Assembly: GCF_018323985.1 (NCBI RefSeq)
Contig: NZ_AP024590.1
Coordinates: 2,790,001 to 2,854,000, forward strand
From: Enterobacter kobei
GTDB taxonomy: Bacteria > Pseudomonadota > Gammaproteobacteria > Enterobacterales > Enterobacteriaceae
Reading direction: 5' to 3'
Length of the DNA stretch: 64,000 nucleotides
The position numbers and the translations under genes were made by a program. This document shows positions 40,199-49,816 of the stretch, piece by piece; within the stretch, counting starts at the first letter, position 1, and each line of letters begins with the position of its first letter. The notes below the pieces were generated by a model. That model was not told where the DNA came from and searched no databases. It saw nothing but the letters and a program-made list of their open reading frames with translations.

Positions 40199-42727
40199 TT
40201 ACTTACCGTTGAGCGCCTGCGGATTAAGCTGCAACGCTTCGTAATGGCTGATCCACGACGAATAACGCTCCGGTGCTGCCCACACGCGATAATGCATGCG
40301 TGACAGGGTGACCGGGTCGCTCAGCAGCACCAGACGACGATCGCGGGTCAGTTTATCCGGCGTTTCGTTCAGCGCCTGTTCAACATGACGATCGCGGGCG
40401 ATCTCCAGCACCTCGCTGGCGCGGTGGCGGGCCGTCGCCATTGCCGTGGCAAGGGCGTTAAACGACGGATTAAACACCGCGTGCATAAAGCCATCGTCCA
40501 GCGCACGTGCACGGTTGATGGTCAGATACTTGTCGGTATCCACCAGCACCTGCGGCGGGGAGTACTCTTCCGGGATCAGGAAAAGCTTCCAACGTTTAGT
40601 TCGCAGACCCACCGTTGCACGGCTTGAAATCACCGACACGAACGGCGACAGGATCAGTGAGAAGACGATCGGCGCCAGCCAGAACAGGAAGCGCAGATCC
40701 AGCCAGGCCATGCCGGCGGCCCACACCAGACCCAGCAGCAACTGCGAGCCGTGACGCATAAAGGCTTCACCCCATGGGGTGGAGTCGTCGTCACGCTGCG
40801 GCGAGTTCCAGACCACTTCCCAGCCGAGGAACGCGCTGACCACGAAGACGGTGTGGAACAGCATACGCACCGGCGCAAGCAGCACTGAGAACAGCACTTC
40901 GAGCAGCAGCGACAGGGTCACGCGCAGGAAACCGCCGTACTCTTTCGGCCCTTTGCACCATACCAGAATGATACTCAGCAGTTTCGGCAGGAACAGCAGC
41001 ACCATCGTTGACGCAAAGAGCGCGATCGCCAGCTCAGGACGCCATTGCGGCCACACCGGGAACAGCTGGCGCGGTTGCAGGAAGTATTGCGGTTCGGTCA
41101 ACGCATGCACCACCTGCAGGGCAGTTGAGAGCGCGAGGAACATAAACCACAGCGGTGCCGACAGATAAGACATCACGCCGGTCAGGAACACCGCACGGTG
41201 TACCGGGTGCATACCTTTCACCAGGAACAGGCGGAAGTTCATCAGGTTGCCATGACACCAGCGACGGTCACGCTTGAGTTCATCCAGCAGGTTCGGCGGC
41301 AGCTCTTCATAAGAACCTGGCAGATCGTAGGCGATCCACACCCCCCAGCCCGCACGGCGCATCAGCGCAGCTTCTACAAAGTCGTGAGACAGAATAGAGC
41401 CGGCAAACGAGCCTTCACCTGGCAACGGTGCCAGCGCACAGTGCTCAATGAACGGCTTGACACGAATAATGGCGTTGTGACCCCAGTAGTGGGATTCACC
41501 CAGTTGCCAGAAGTGCAGCCCGGCGGTGAACAGCGGCCCGTAGACGCGGGTAGCAAACTGCTGGCAGCGCGCATACAGCGTATCCATGCCCGACGCTTTC
41601 GGCGAGGACTGGATAATACCGGCGTTAGGATTGGCTTCCATCAGACGCACCAGACCGCTCAGGCAGTCGCCGGTCATCACGGAGTCGGCGTCCAGCACCA
41701 CCATATAGCTGTACTGGTTCCCCCAGCGACGGCAGAAGTCATCGATGTTGCCGCTTTTGCGTTTCACGCGACGGCGACGGCGACGATAGAAGATTTGCCC
41801 TTCACCCTGCACTTCCGCGATCAGCTCCATCCAGGCTTTCTGCTCGGCCACACAAATATCCGGGTTGTAACTGTCGCTCAGGATATAAACGTCAAAGTGC
41901 GCGGCATTGCCGGTGGCCTTGACGGATTCCCAGGTCGCACGCAGCCCCGCGTAAACGCGATCCACGTCTTCGTTACAAATCGGCATAATCAGCGCGGTAC
42001 GGTGTTCAGGATTAAGCGGTTCATCCCCGACCGTAGAGTGCGAAATGCTGTATTTGTCTTTGCCGATGAGCAGCTGTAAGAAACCCATCAGCGCCGTCCA
42101 GAATCCGGCGGAGACCCAACAGAACAGTACCGCAAACAGGATCAGGATGCCGGTTTGCAGCACGTACGGCAGCAACTGCATGGCTGATACCAGCAGATCC
42201 TGGCCCACCATATCGGTCGGATTGATCAGCGCCCAACCCTGATAAGGCAGGATGGTTTTCATGTACCAGGTGGCAACCACCGTCTGGGAGAGGGTCAGCA
42301 GCAGTAAAATGTAACGACGGATGGTGCCCATCATTCGCCACTGCTTTTCGCTCTCCTGCTGCTCTTTGGTCAGCCGGGACAGGTAGCGCGGCGGCACATC
42401 GCGACCGCGCAGACGATCCCAGAAACGACCAATCGGGTTAGTACGCCACTGCTCAGGGAACATCGAAGAACGCGTGGCTTTCGGCATCGCCTGAAGCTGG
42501 GTACGCCCTTCGTCATCTTTGATCAGTTGACCTTCGCCAAGAGACTCGGGCCAGACCTGTTGCAGACGCGTTTGCACCGATCCGAGCGGGGTGTCATCGT
42601 CCCGCTCGAAATGACGGTGCTCAGCATCCAGCGCTTCGTGCACGGCGCGGAGGTCCGTGGTCGGCAGCGCCGCTTTCTCAATATCAGAAAGCGGCAGCGC
42701 GTCGATATACTCAGTAGTCTTATTCAT
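40199..42727 (-). CDS. opgH: Osmoregulated periplasmic glucan glucosyltransferase OpgH (MdoH)
   Basis: OpgH polymerises beta-1,2-linked glucose from UDP-glucose across the inner membrane and, in E. coli, also couples nutrient state to FtsZ. The 842-residue protein has a GT2-family core: LIMPICNEDVDRV, VLDADSVMTGD (DAD), SHDFVEAALMRRAGW, and RDRRWCHGNLMN (Q/RxxRW), surrounded by about eight membrane segments. ATG 42727 (MNKTTEYIDALPLSDIEKAA) overlaps the opgG stop by 8 bp, as in E. coli. Confidence 0.96.
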   Translation of the reverse strand: MNKTTEYIDALPLSDIEKAALPTTDLRAVHEALDAEHRHFERDDDTPLGSVQTRLQQVWPESLGEGQLIKDDEGRTQLQAMPKATRSSMFPEQWRTNPIGRFWDRLRGRDVPPRYLSRLTKEQQESEKQWRMMGTIRRYILLLLTLSQTVVATWYMKTILPYQGWALINPTDMVGQDLLVSAMQLLPYVLQTGILILFAVLFCWVSAGFWTALMGFLQLLIGKDKYSISHSTVGDEPLNPEHRTALIMPICNEDVDRVYAGLRATWESVKATGNAAHFDVYILSDSYNPDICVAEQKAWMELIAEVQGEGQIFYRRRRRRVKRKSGNIDDFCRRWGNQYSYMVVLDADSVMTGDCLSGLVRLMEANPNAGIIQSSPKASGMDTLYARCQQFATRVYGPLFTAGLHFWQLGESHYWGHNAIIRVKPFIEHCALAPLPGEGSFAGSILSHDFVEAALMRRAGWGVWIAYDLPGSYEELPPNLLDELKRDRRWCHGNLMNFRLFLVKGMHPVHRAVFLTGVMSYLSAPLWFMFLALSTALQVVHALTEPQYFLQPRQLFPVWPQWRPELAIALFASTMVLLFLPKLLSIILVWCKGPKEYGGFLRVTLSLLLEVLFSVLLAPVRMLFHTVFVVSAFLGWEVVWNSPQRDDDSTPWGEAFMRHGSQLLLGLVWAAGMAWLDLRFLFWLAPIVFSLILSPFVSVISSRATVGLRTKRWKLFLIPEEYSPPQVLVDTDKYLTINRARALDDGFMHAVFNPSFNALATAMATARHRASEVLEIARDRHVEQALNETPDKLTRDRRLVLLSDPVTLSRMHYRVWAAPERYSSWISHYEALQLNPQALNGK

Positions 42728-44273
42728 TGGCAGGTAGCTGATAGCTCCAGGTTTCACTCAGCGGCTGCTCGCCATTTACCAGCGCAGCACGCATGTCGGT
42801 CGTCGCCTTAGGATCTTTCACCTTAACGCGCAGGGTTAAACGCCAGCCGTGGGTGACCGGGTTATAACGCACGGCTTGTTCAACGATTTCACCGTTATCG
42901 CCAATGCTGGCCTGCGCAGCGACGGGGGTATCCTGCGGCAGTTTTTTCATATCCTGGCCCACGAAGTCCACGACGAAAGCAATAGTGCCATCCGGCTGAC
43001 GGATCAGATTGGATTGCTTCACATCGCCAGTGGAGCGGCGGGTTTGCAGTGCCCAGGCGTTATCCGGCGCATGCAGCTTGTCTTCATCGCGGCTGAAAGT
43101 GATGCTGTACTTAAAGTTCATCTCTTTACCCGGCTCCGGAAGCTGATCCGGGGTCCAGTACGCGACGATGTTGTCGTTGGTTTCGTCGTTGGTCGGGATT
43201 TCAACCAGCTCGATTTTACCTTTGCCCCAGTCGCCCTGCGGGGTCACCCAGGCGCTCGGACGCAGATCGTAGCGGTCATCCAGATCTTCGAAACGGGAGA
43301 ACTGACGGCCACGCTGCAACAGGCCAAAGCCCTGCGGGTTTTCCATTGCATAGCTGCTGACAGCCAGGTGTTTCGGGTTGTTCAGCGGACGCCAGATCCA
43401 TTCGCCATTGCCGGCATGAATCGACAGACCGTTAGAATCGTGCAGTTCCGGGCGGAAGTTGGTCGCCGGAGACGGCTGCCCAGGCCCGAACAGGAACATA
43501 CTGGTCAGCGGTGCTACGCCGAGCTTGCCCACTTTGTCGCGCAGATAGACTTTCGACTGCACGTCAACCACGGTATCGCGACCCGGAATGATCACGAAAC
43601 GGTAAGCACCGGTTGCCCGCGGGGAATCCAGCAGCGCGTAAATCGTCAGGCGTTTGTCGGTCGGTTTTGGACGCTCGATCCAGAACTCACGAAAACGCGG
43701 GAACTCTTCACCGGAAGGCAGCGCGGTATCAATAGCGAGACCACGGGCTGACAGGCCATAGGTTTGCCCCGCGCCAATGACGCGGAAATAGCTCGCGCCC
43801 AGCATACTGACGATTTCGTCATTTTTATCTTTGCTGTTGATCGGATACAGCACTTTGAACCCGGCAAAACCCAGGTCCTTGACGGTATCTTTGTCATGCT
43901 GCACGTTGCCAAAATTAAAATAATCCGGGCTGTATTTGATCTTGCGCACAGCGTTCGACGTCACCTCATTGACAGTGACAGGCACGTCGAAGTACATACC
44001 CTGGTGGTAGAACTCAAGCTTAAATGGGGTTTTAACGTTGTTCCAATAGGCTTTCTCGTGATTGAACTGGATCTGCTGATAGTCCGCGTATTTCATTTCG
44101 CGGAACACAGAAGGCAGGTTGCTTTTAGGGGCTTCATAGCCTTTACCGGCTAATGACTGTGCCTGTTTTGCTACGTCATCGAGGGTAAAAGCCCAGCCCG
44201 ATGAGGAGTACAGGGATAACAGTACCGCTGCGCCTAACCAACGCATTTTCATCACTTGTTGTTTATGTTTCAT
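42720..44273 (-). CDS. opgG: Periplasmic glucan biosynthesis protein OpgG (MdoG)
   Basis: OpgG is the periplasmic partner of OpgH, needed for glucan backbone branching. ATG 44273 (MKHKQQVMKMRWLGAAVLLS) gives 517 residues with a Sec signal peptide ending ...SGWA before FTLDD. A GGGAAG site lies 11 nt upstream; the inner ATG 44252 is an alternative with no ribosome site. The conserved core includes EFWIERPKPTDKRLTIYALL and EIPTNDETNDNIVAYW. It is the first gene of opgGH. Confidence 0.93.
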   Translation of the reverse strand: MKHKQQVMKMRWLGAAVLLSLYSSSGWAFTLDDVAKQAQSLAGKGYEAPKSNLPSVFREMKYADYQQIQFNHEKAYWNNVKTPFKLEFYHQGMYFDVPVTVNEVTSNAVRKIKYSPDYFNFGNVQHDKDTVKDLGFAGFKVLYPINSKDKNDEIVSMLGASYFRVIGAGQTYGLSARGLAIDTALPSGEEFPRFREFWIERPKPTDKRLTIYALLDSPRATGAYRFVIIPGRDTVVDVQSKVYLRDKVGKLGVAPLTSMFLFGPGQPSPATNFRPELHDSNGLSIHAGNGEWIWRPLNNPKHLAVSSYAMENPQGFGLLQRGRQFSRFEDLDDRYDLRPSAWVTPQGDWGKGKIELVEIPTNDETNDNIVAYWTPDQLPEPGKEMNFKYSITFSRDEDKLHAPDNAWALQTRRSTGDVKQSNLIRQPDGTIAFVVDFVGQDMKKLPQDTPVAAQASIGDNGEIVEQAVRYNPVTHGWRLTLRVKVKDPKATTDMRAALVNGEQPLSETWSYQLPANE

Positions 44274-44525
44274 ATAACTAAGCACTTCCCCCTTTGTGTG
44301 CTTAAATCGATCCATCCATTTTAATGGAAGTTCTGGCATTCCGACAACTTAATCCCGGCTTTGTTCGCGTACTGGCTCAGTGTGTAAGCAAATGAAAGTC
44401 CACCATTATCAATTACGCGTTTATCCTGGAGACAGATTGTTTTTGTTAGTGTAGGGTTGCCACCGAATGTACCCTTTATTTAGCCTATGGAATAAGGCGA
44501 AAAGTCTGATACTGCATGGAGTTAT

Positions 44526-45671
44526 ATGAGCAAAATCCCTGCACAGCGTGAGTATTTTCTGGATTCCATCCGCGCGTGGCTGATGTTACTCGGAATCCCC
44601 TTTCATATCTCACTTATCTACTCCAGTCATGTCTGGCACGTAAACAGCGCCAGCCCGTCGTGGGGCCTGACCCTGTTTAATGATTTTATTCATTCGTTCC
44701 GGATGCAGGTCTTTTTTGTCATCTCCGGTTATTTCTCTTACATGCTCTTTTTGCGCTACCCGGTGAAACGCTGGTGGAAAGTGCGCGTTGAGCGTGTCGG
44801 CATTCCGATGTTAACCGCCATTCCGCTGCTGACGCTGCCACAGTTTATGATGCTGCAGCATGTTAAAGGCAAAACGGAGAGCTGGCATACGCTGTCGGCG
44901 TATGACAAATACAACACCCTCATCTGGGAACTGGTTTCGCACCTGTGGTTCCTGCTGGTGCTGGTGGTGCTGACCACCATTGGCGTCTGGCTGTTTGGCG
45001 CGATCCAGCGCCGGCTGAAACCCGGAAAATTTTTCACCGACATCGGCATGGGGAAACTCACGCTGCTGTTCCTGATTCTGGGCCTGCTTTACGCGGCCCT
45101 GCGCCGCACCTTGTTGATCGCCTGGCCGCCGCTTCTCAGCGATGGGCTGTTTAACTTCACCGTGATGCAGACGCTGTTTTACGTGCCCTTCTTCCTGTTA
45201 GGCGCGCTGACGTTTATCAGCCCGCGTCTGAAAGATCTGTTTATTACGCCTTCCCTCCCCTGCCTGCTGGGCGCGGTGCTGGGCTTTTGCGCCTATCTGC
45301 TCAATCAGCGTTACGGCAGCGGCGACGGCTGGATGTATGAAACGGAAAGCGTGATCACCATGGTGCTGGGCCTGTGGATGGTGAACGTGGTCTTTTCGTT
45401 CGGGCATCGGCTGCTGAACTTCCAGTCTGCCCGTGTCACTTATTTTGTGAATGCCTCACTGTTTATCTACCTGGTGCACCATCCATTAACGCTGTTTTAC
45501 GGCGCGTGGATCACCCCGCACATTCATTCGAATCTGCTGGGCTTCTTGACAGGTCTGGTGTTTGTGGTGGGCGGGGCGCTGATCCTCTATGAGGTGCATC
45601 TGCGCATACCGCTGTTGCGTTTCCTGTTCTCGGGTAAGCCGCAACAGCAGCCGGTGAAAAGCGAGGCCTGA
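44526..45671 (+). CDS. opgC: Glucan succinyltransferase OpgC (MdoC)
   Basis: OpgC transfers succinyl groups to periplasmic glucans. This is a 381-residue acyltransferase-3 family membrane protein with about ten hydrophobic segments. It starts with EYFLDSIRAWLMLLGIPFHI, in which the conserved His lies, and has FVISGYFSYML and YLVHHPLTLFYGAW. It is divergent from opgGH with a 252-bp gap that should hold the osmoregulated promoters, although I could not fix them. Confidence 0.93.
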   Translation: MSKIPAQREYFLDSIRAWLMLLGIPFHISLIYSSHVWHVNSASPSWGLTLFNDFIHSFRMQVFFVISGYFSYMLFLRYPVKRWWKVRVERVGIPMLTAIPLLTLPQFMMLQHVKGKTESWHTLSAYDKYNTLIWELVSHLWFLLVLVVLTTIGVWLFGAIQRRLKPGKFFTDIGMGKLTLLFLILGLLYAALRRTLLIAWPPLLSDGLFNFTVMQTLFYVPFFLLGALTFISPRLKDLFITPSLPCLLGAVLGFCAYLLNQRYGSGDGWMYETESVITMVLGLWMVNVVFSFGHRLLNFQSARVTYFVNASLFIYLVHHPLTLFYGAWITPHIHSNLLGFLTGLVFVVGGALILYEVHLRIPLLRFLFSGKPQQQPVKSEA

Positions 45672-45679
45672 AAACCGGC

Positions 45680-45707
45680 GTGGCTACTCGTCGTTCAGAG
45701 TAGCCAC
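45680..45707. terminator. opgC / clsC convergent stem-loop
   Basis: GTGGCTACTC / GAGTAGCCAC is a perfect 10-bp stem with an eight-base loop, just past the opgC stop and overlapping the clsC stop codon. T-runs are poor. Confidence 0.5.
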
Positions 45708-47182
45708 TCTACCGGCAGCCGGTAGACGAAACGCACCAGCAGACGCTGCCAGAAACGGGTCTTCGGCTCTTTTTTATGGACAATTTCCACGCCGTCTTTC
45801 TGCTCGATCCAGTTGATTCTTCCCCAGCGATCGAGACGTAATTCCCACGCCACGTCCCGCTGACTTTGCAGAAAACGCTGGTGGATCCGCGCCGCCAGCT
45901 GCTCGCTGTCAATGACAAAGCCCATTTCCGTATTGAGCGTCGCCGAGCGCGGATCGAAATTAAATGAGCCGATAAAGACTTTACGTTCATCAATGCTGAA
46001 GGTTTTCGCATGCAGACTGGAGCCGGAGTTACCGGTCAGGCCACGGTCATGAGGATGGCGGCCCCCTTCGTGCGTCGGTTTTAGCTCATATAACTCCACG
46101 CCGTGACGCAGTAATTTTTTACGCCAGCGGGCGTAACCCGCATGCACTACGGCGACATCATTGGCTGCCAGCGAATTGGTGAGAATGGCGATTTTGACGC
46201 CTTTGCGCACCAGTTGCAGCAGTTGCGCTACACCGGAGCGGGTCGGGACAAAATAAGCGGAACAGATGTCTATTTGCTGCTCCGGCATACCCATGACATT
46301 CACCAGACGCTGCGGCAACAGCGTATGATCGCGCGCCCTGCCCTGTCCTTTGCGGGGATCATCACTGAGCAGGCGAGTTTTTGCCCACATCATGGGCAGC
46401 GAGTTCGTTTCCAGCAGCGTGGCGAAGCGGGTGGACTCCAGCTTATTCAGATAACGCTTTGCCGTGACGTCGCTGTACCAGGATTCCGGGATACGGATAT
46501 GCTCCTCAATGTCCTCTTCAGGAATATCCAGCACATCCTGTAGCGTGGAAACCGATTTGCAGGTCCAGTAACGCTCAAAATCGTGACTGACATCGGCAAC
46601 GACGGGCCCGATAGCCAGCACATCGAGATCGGTGAACAGCGGCTGCTCGCCCGCGCCAAAATAGGCATCGCCGATATTTCTGCCGCCCACCAGCGTGACC
46701 TCACCGTCCACCGTAAAGCTTTTGTTATGCATGCGCCGGTTTAGACGCGCAAAATCAGTGAGGTAGCCGAGCGCCCGCAGGGTACGGAAAGAGAAAGGAT
46801 TGAACAGACGCAGTTCGACATTCGGATGCGCGTCGAGGATGCGCAGCGTGTCATCCATGCCGACAGTATTATTGTCGTCCAGCAACAGGCGTACTTTTAC
46901 GCCGCGGCTGGCGGCGTCGAGGATCACGGACAGCAGTAGCCGCCCGGACATGTCGTCTTCCCAGATATAGTACTGAATGTCGAGGGTGCGTTCGGCCATT
47001 TCCACCAGCCGGTAACGCGCGGCGAAAGCATCAAGGCTGTCATCCAGCACCAGCAGACCACATTCGCCAGGATGCGCCGCGCAGACCGGGGCGATAGCCA
47101 GCCCCAGTCGGGTATTATGCGCCGGATTCCTCTCCACGTTGGGTAAGGAGACGCTGGTAAAGTCGGGTAGTTTCATCGTCAT
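45695..47182 (-). CDS. clsC: Cardiolipin synthase C
   Basis: ClsC is a phospholipase D family enzyme that makes cardiolipin from phosphatidylglycerol and phosphatidylethanolamine. Two HKD motifs are present: HNKSFTVDGEVTLVGGRN and HAKTFSIDERKVFIGSFN. The start is uncertain. ATG 47182 (495 residues) was chosen; ATG 47176 and TTG 47206 are alternatives, and none has a good ribosome site. The annotated E. coli start (MPRLASAVLP) aligns to NTRLGLAIAP, which has no start codon here. The start lies inside the 3' end of ymdB, implying coupling. Confidence 0.9.
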   Translation of the reverse strand: MTMKLPDFTSVSLPNVERNPAHNTRLGLAIAPVCAAHPGECGLLVLDDSLDAFAARYRLVEMAERTLDIQYYIWEDDMSGRLLLSVILDAASRGVKVRLLLDDNNTVGMDDTLRILDAHPNVELRLFNPFSFRTLRALGYLTDFARLNRRMHNKSFTVDGEVTLVGGRNIGDAYFGAGEQPLFTDLDVLAIGPVVADVSHDFERYWTCKSVSTLQDVLDIPEEDIEEHIRIPESWYSDVTAKRYLNKLESTRFATLLETNSLPMMWAKTRLLSDDPRKGQGRARDHTLLPQRLVNVMGMPEQQIDICSAYFVPTRSGVAQLLQLVRKGVKIAILTNSLAANDVAVVHAGYARWRKKLLRHGVELYELKPTHEGGRHPHDRGLTGNSGSSLHAKTFSIDERKVFIGSFNFDPRSATLNTEMGFVIDSEQLAARIHQRFLQSQRDVAWELRLDRWGRINWIEQKDGVEIVHKKEPKTRFWQRLLVRFVYRLPVEWLL

Positions 47183-47657
47183 AACAGACAAAGTATACCT
47201 CGCCAAACGAAGGGCGACGGGTGAGGAATTCCGAAACTGTGTTTACTGCGATTTCTGTTGCCGCCGCTTTCGGGTAGCCGTATACCCCGGTGCTGATTGC
47301 CGGAAAGGCTATCGAGTGATAACCGTTTGCCTCTGCGAGCTTCAGGCTGTTGCGATAAGCATCTTCCAGCAGCCGCGCTTCATGGTGCTCGCCGCCACGC
47401 CAGATCGGGCCAACGGTATGGATCACAGCTTTCGCCGGTAACTCTCCTGCCAGCGTGATCACCGCATGACCGGGCGGGCATTCACCCTGCTGCTGACGCA
47501 CCACTTTGCAGGCTTCCAGTAATGCCGGGCCTGCTGCACGATGGATAGCGCCATCCACACCGCCACCGCCCATCAAAGAGGGATTTGCCGCATTGACTAT
47601 GACATCGACCTGTTGCGTGGTGATGTCACCTTGAATGACTTTTATACGCGAGTGCAT
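47115..47657 (-). CDS. ymdB: O-acetyl-ADP-ribose deacetylase YmdB
   Basis: This is a 180-residue macro-domain protein that hydrolyses O-acetyl-ADP-ribose; E. coli YmdB also binds and down-regulates RNase III and affects biofilm. The macro signature is VNAANPSLMGGGGVDGAIHR, with AVIHTVGPIW and AFPAISTGVYGYP. Its last 68 bp overlap clsC in another frame. No ymdA lies between it and csgC. Confidence 0.93.
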   Translation of the reverse strand: MHSRIKVIQGDITTQQVDVIVNAANPSLMGGGGVDGAIHRAAGPALLEACKVVRQQQGECPPGHAVITLAGELPAKAVIHTVGPIWRGGEHHEARLLEDAYRNSLKLAEANGYHSIAFPAISTGVYGYPKAAATEIAVNTVSEFLTRRPSFGEVYFVCYDDETTRLYQRLLTQRGEESGA

Positions 47658-47747
47658 GTTCGCCTCTCTTAACCTGTTTAATCAGGGTAAGTGTACAGCA
47701 GTGTTTTGCCGCTGACAGGGATATTGTCTTTCCATGCATTACCAAAA

Positions 47748-48071
47748 TTACTCTGCCCCGCCCCAACGCTGCGACAGTTGCAGTGAATGCCCGTCGGTGA
47801 CGGTTACGGTAATACTGGCCTTATCCTGGGGTGAAATCGTCATGCGCAGCCGGGCCAGGGCGACAGGCTGATTGGCCGTAATCGTCACGGAGTGACGCTG
47901 GACCGATGTACTTTGTCCAGCGCTGCCGCTGCGGGTCGCGCTGATTTGCACCTGGCAGACACAGGACTGGCTCAGCGTCACCTGCGGCGTAATGGTATAG
48001 ATGTCGCCGTCTTGCGCGGTATCGAACGTGATCTGGCTGGACAGCGCCACCAGCAATAAGAGTGGATGCAT
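47748..48071 (-). CDS. csgC: Curli assembly inhibitor CsgC
   Basis: CsgC is a periplasmic Ig-like chaperone that blocks premature CsgA amyloid formation. It is 107 residues, signal peptide MHPLLLLVALSS, and the conserved redox-like CVC/CLC motif is present as SCVCQVQI. It is the last gene of csgBAC. Confidence 0.9.
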   Translation of the reverse strand: MHPLLLLVALSSQITFDTAQDGDIYTITPQVTLSQSCVCQVQISATRSGSAGQSTSVQRHSVTITANQPVALARLRMTISPQDKASITVTVTDGHSLQLSQRWGGAE

Positions 48072-48131
48072 ACTTTTCTCCGGATGAAAAAAAACAGGGC
48101 CGCAGCCCTGTTCTTTTACACAGCGAAAGAC

Positions 48132-48572
48132 TTAGTACTGGTTGGCAGTCGCGTTGTTGCCAAAACCAACCTGACGAACTTCAACCCAGGAGTTAGAAGC
48201 CGTCTGGTTAACCAGCGCGCCGTTCAGCACACCGTGCTGGTTTACGTTGATGTCGGAGTCGCGGCTGTTCCACTGGTCGATGGTGGCGCTGTTGCGTGAG
48301 CCAGTCTGCGTCAGTTCGATGACGCTGTCATCCGAGCCCTGACCAACATCAGCACCGTTGCCGCTGCCATTCTGGGTAATGGACAGGCTGGAATCACGGG
48401 CGTTAGTTTGCAGTGCCAGCGCAGCGTTGGTGCTACCATACTGATAAATACTCAGTTCAGAATTCGGGCCGCTATTGTGACCACCACCGTGACCATACTG
48501 TGGAATGGAGCCAGCAAAAGCACTGCCAGAAACAACGATCGCTGCTACAACTGCCACTTTGATAAATTTCAT
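48132..48572 (-). CDS. csgA: Major curlin subunit CsgA
   Basis: CsgA is the main subunit of curli amyloid fibres. It is 146 residues, with signal peptide MKFIKVAVVAAIVVSGSAFA and a Gly/His/Ser-rich secretion segment (SIPQYGHGGGHNSGPNS). Five amyloid repeats then follow of the Sx5QxGx2NxAx3Q kind: SELSIYQYGSTNAALALQ, SSLSITQNGSGNGADVGQ, SVIELTQTGSRNSATIDQ, SDINVNQHGVLNGALVNQ and SWVEVRQVGFGNNATANQ. It lies between csgB and csgC. Confidence 0.96.
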   Translation of the reverse strand: MKFIKVAVVAAIVVSGSAFAGSIPQYGHGGGHNSGPNSELSIYQYGSTNAALALQTNARDSSLSITQNGSGNGADVGQGSDDSVIELTQTGSRNSATIDQWNSRDSDINVNQHGVLNGALVNQTASNSWVEVRQVGFGNNATANQY

Positions 48573-48614
48573 GGTAAACCCCCATCGGATTGATATATAA
48601 GCGTCTCAATGCTT

Positions 48615-49070
48615 TCAACGTTGGGTAACGCGAATAGCCATTTGCGACTGCCTCTGCACTACGACTGCTGTTTTTTGTGAACCATATTGCGCAATACTCG
48701 CTCTGTTACCTGAGCCTTTCTGGATAATCATCGCGGTATTACCGTAAGCCCCTTGCGTAATAGACGCATCATTGGAATTACCCGTTTGATCGACATACGC
48801 AAGGTTGTAATTTCCTGACTGCTGGATCTGAGCCCGGTTATTTCCACCATCCTGTGAAACCACTGCCAGTAATTTGGATCCCTCCTGCGTTAGCTGAGCG
48901 CTGTTATTGTTACCTTGCTGACCGATAATGGCTGCTTTGTTATAAGAAGCCCTGCTCAGTTCATTCACCGCAAAGTTATATTCTGACGCTGCCAGATCGT
49001 AACCTGCCGCATAGGTAATTCCAGGCGCACCCAACATTGTCAACACCATAAATAACAGTCTGTTTTTCAT
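48615..49070 (-). CDS. csgB: Curlin nucleator CsgB
   Basis: CsgB nucleates CsgA polymerisation on the cell surface. It is 151 residues with signal peptide MKNRLLFMVLTMLGAPGITYA. Repeats of the curlin type include NKAAIIGQQGNNNSAQLTQE and NYNLAYVDQTGNSNDASITQ. The C-terminal repeat is basic (VVVQRQSQMAIRVTQR), as needed for surface anchoring. It heads csgBAC. Confidence 0.95.
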   Translation of the reverse strand: MKNRLLFMVLTMLGAPGITYAAGYDLAASEYNFAVNELSRASYNKAAIIGQQGNNNSAQLTQEGSKLLAVVSQDGGNNRAQIQQSGNYNLAYVDQTGNSNDASITQGAYGNTAMIIQKGSGNRASIAQYGSQKTAVVVQRQSQMAIRVTQR

Positions 49071-49187
49071 GCTGTCACCTGGACCTGGTTATCGTGCATA
49101 AATAATGTCTGCCGGGGTCGTTAACTTATTTCAATACTTGTTAACGCCTCGTAACAGTGGAGAGTATGCCTAGAGAAATATCTTAAA

Positions 49188-49198
49188 TATCTCACCTG
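49188..49198 (-). promoter_or_regulatory. CsgD box upstream of csgB
   Basis: On the minus strand, CAGGTGAGATA matches the reported CsgD motif CGGGKGAKNKA at 10 of 11 positions, 118 bp before the csgB ATG. Confidence 0.55.
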
Positions 49199-49630
49199 CG
49201 ATTCGTATTTTTTTATAAATACTCACCTCAAAGTATGAGATGCCCGGAAAGACCCTATAAAGTACCACGCGTTTTGTCACACTTATTGCTAAACATCAGT
49301 ACCTTTACAGTACCACAGGAATTTTTAGCGCTTATTCCTGGAAATCAGCGAGGGCATAAACCACATTTTTACCAAAATCGTCACCGGCGAACATTTTTCT
49401 TTACGAAATTCACACATTAAAGAACTGGAGGTAGTCACTTTATATTAGTGTGTAATCCAATTTTAACATATTTAATATATCAGCTTATATATCAATAGGT
49501 TAATATCATTTTTTTCGTCGTAAAAATTGATACAAAGGTATTAACTTGTACAACTTAACCATTAAAATCAAACCATTCATAAACACCTTAAAAACATTTT
49601 ATAATTTAATTTTACATTCTGTTACATGTT

Positions 49631-49660
49631 TAACACTTGATTTAAGGTTAGTAATGACTA
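49631..49660 (+). promoter_or_regulatory. csgD promoter segment
   Basis: TAACACTTGATTTAAGG followed by TTAGTAATGACTAGATTG closely resembles the E. coli csgD sigma-S promoter as remembered. Transcription from about 49660 would leave a leader of some 157 nt, the part targeted by several small RNAs in E. coli. Confidence 0.5.
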
Positions 49661-49816
49661 GATTGAAATCAGCAGTATGTTTTCACTTTGTTAATTTCAC
49701 CCATTTGCGGGTTTATTATTTTTCTACACACAGCAGTTTAACATCTGTCAGTACTTCTGGGTCTCCATATTGTGTTGGAGAAAGACGGCAGGTGTACCTA
49801 AAAGCGGAGTTTCATC

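Larger units (their letters stand above)
49071..49816. promoter_or_regulatory. csgB-csgD divergent regulatory region
   Basis: This is a 746-bp AT-rich gap, close to the size in E. coli, where it binds OmpR, IHF, CpxR, H-NS and MlrA. I could place a CsgD box near csgB and a csgD promoter-like segment near 49631-49660; a long csgD leader follows. No credible gene was seen inside it. Confidence 0.8.

Noticed and set aside
41198..42079. 293-codon frame opposite opgH
   Set aside because: It is a shadow of the highly conserved OpgH coding sequence in a GC-rich codon context.
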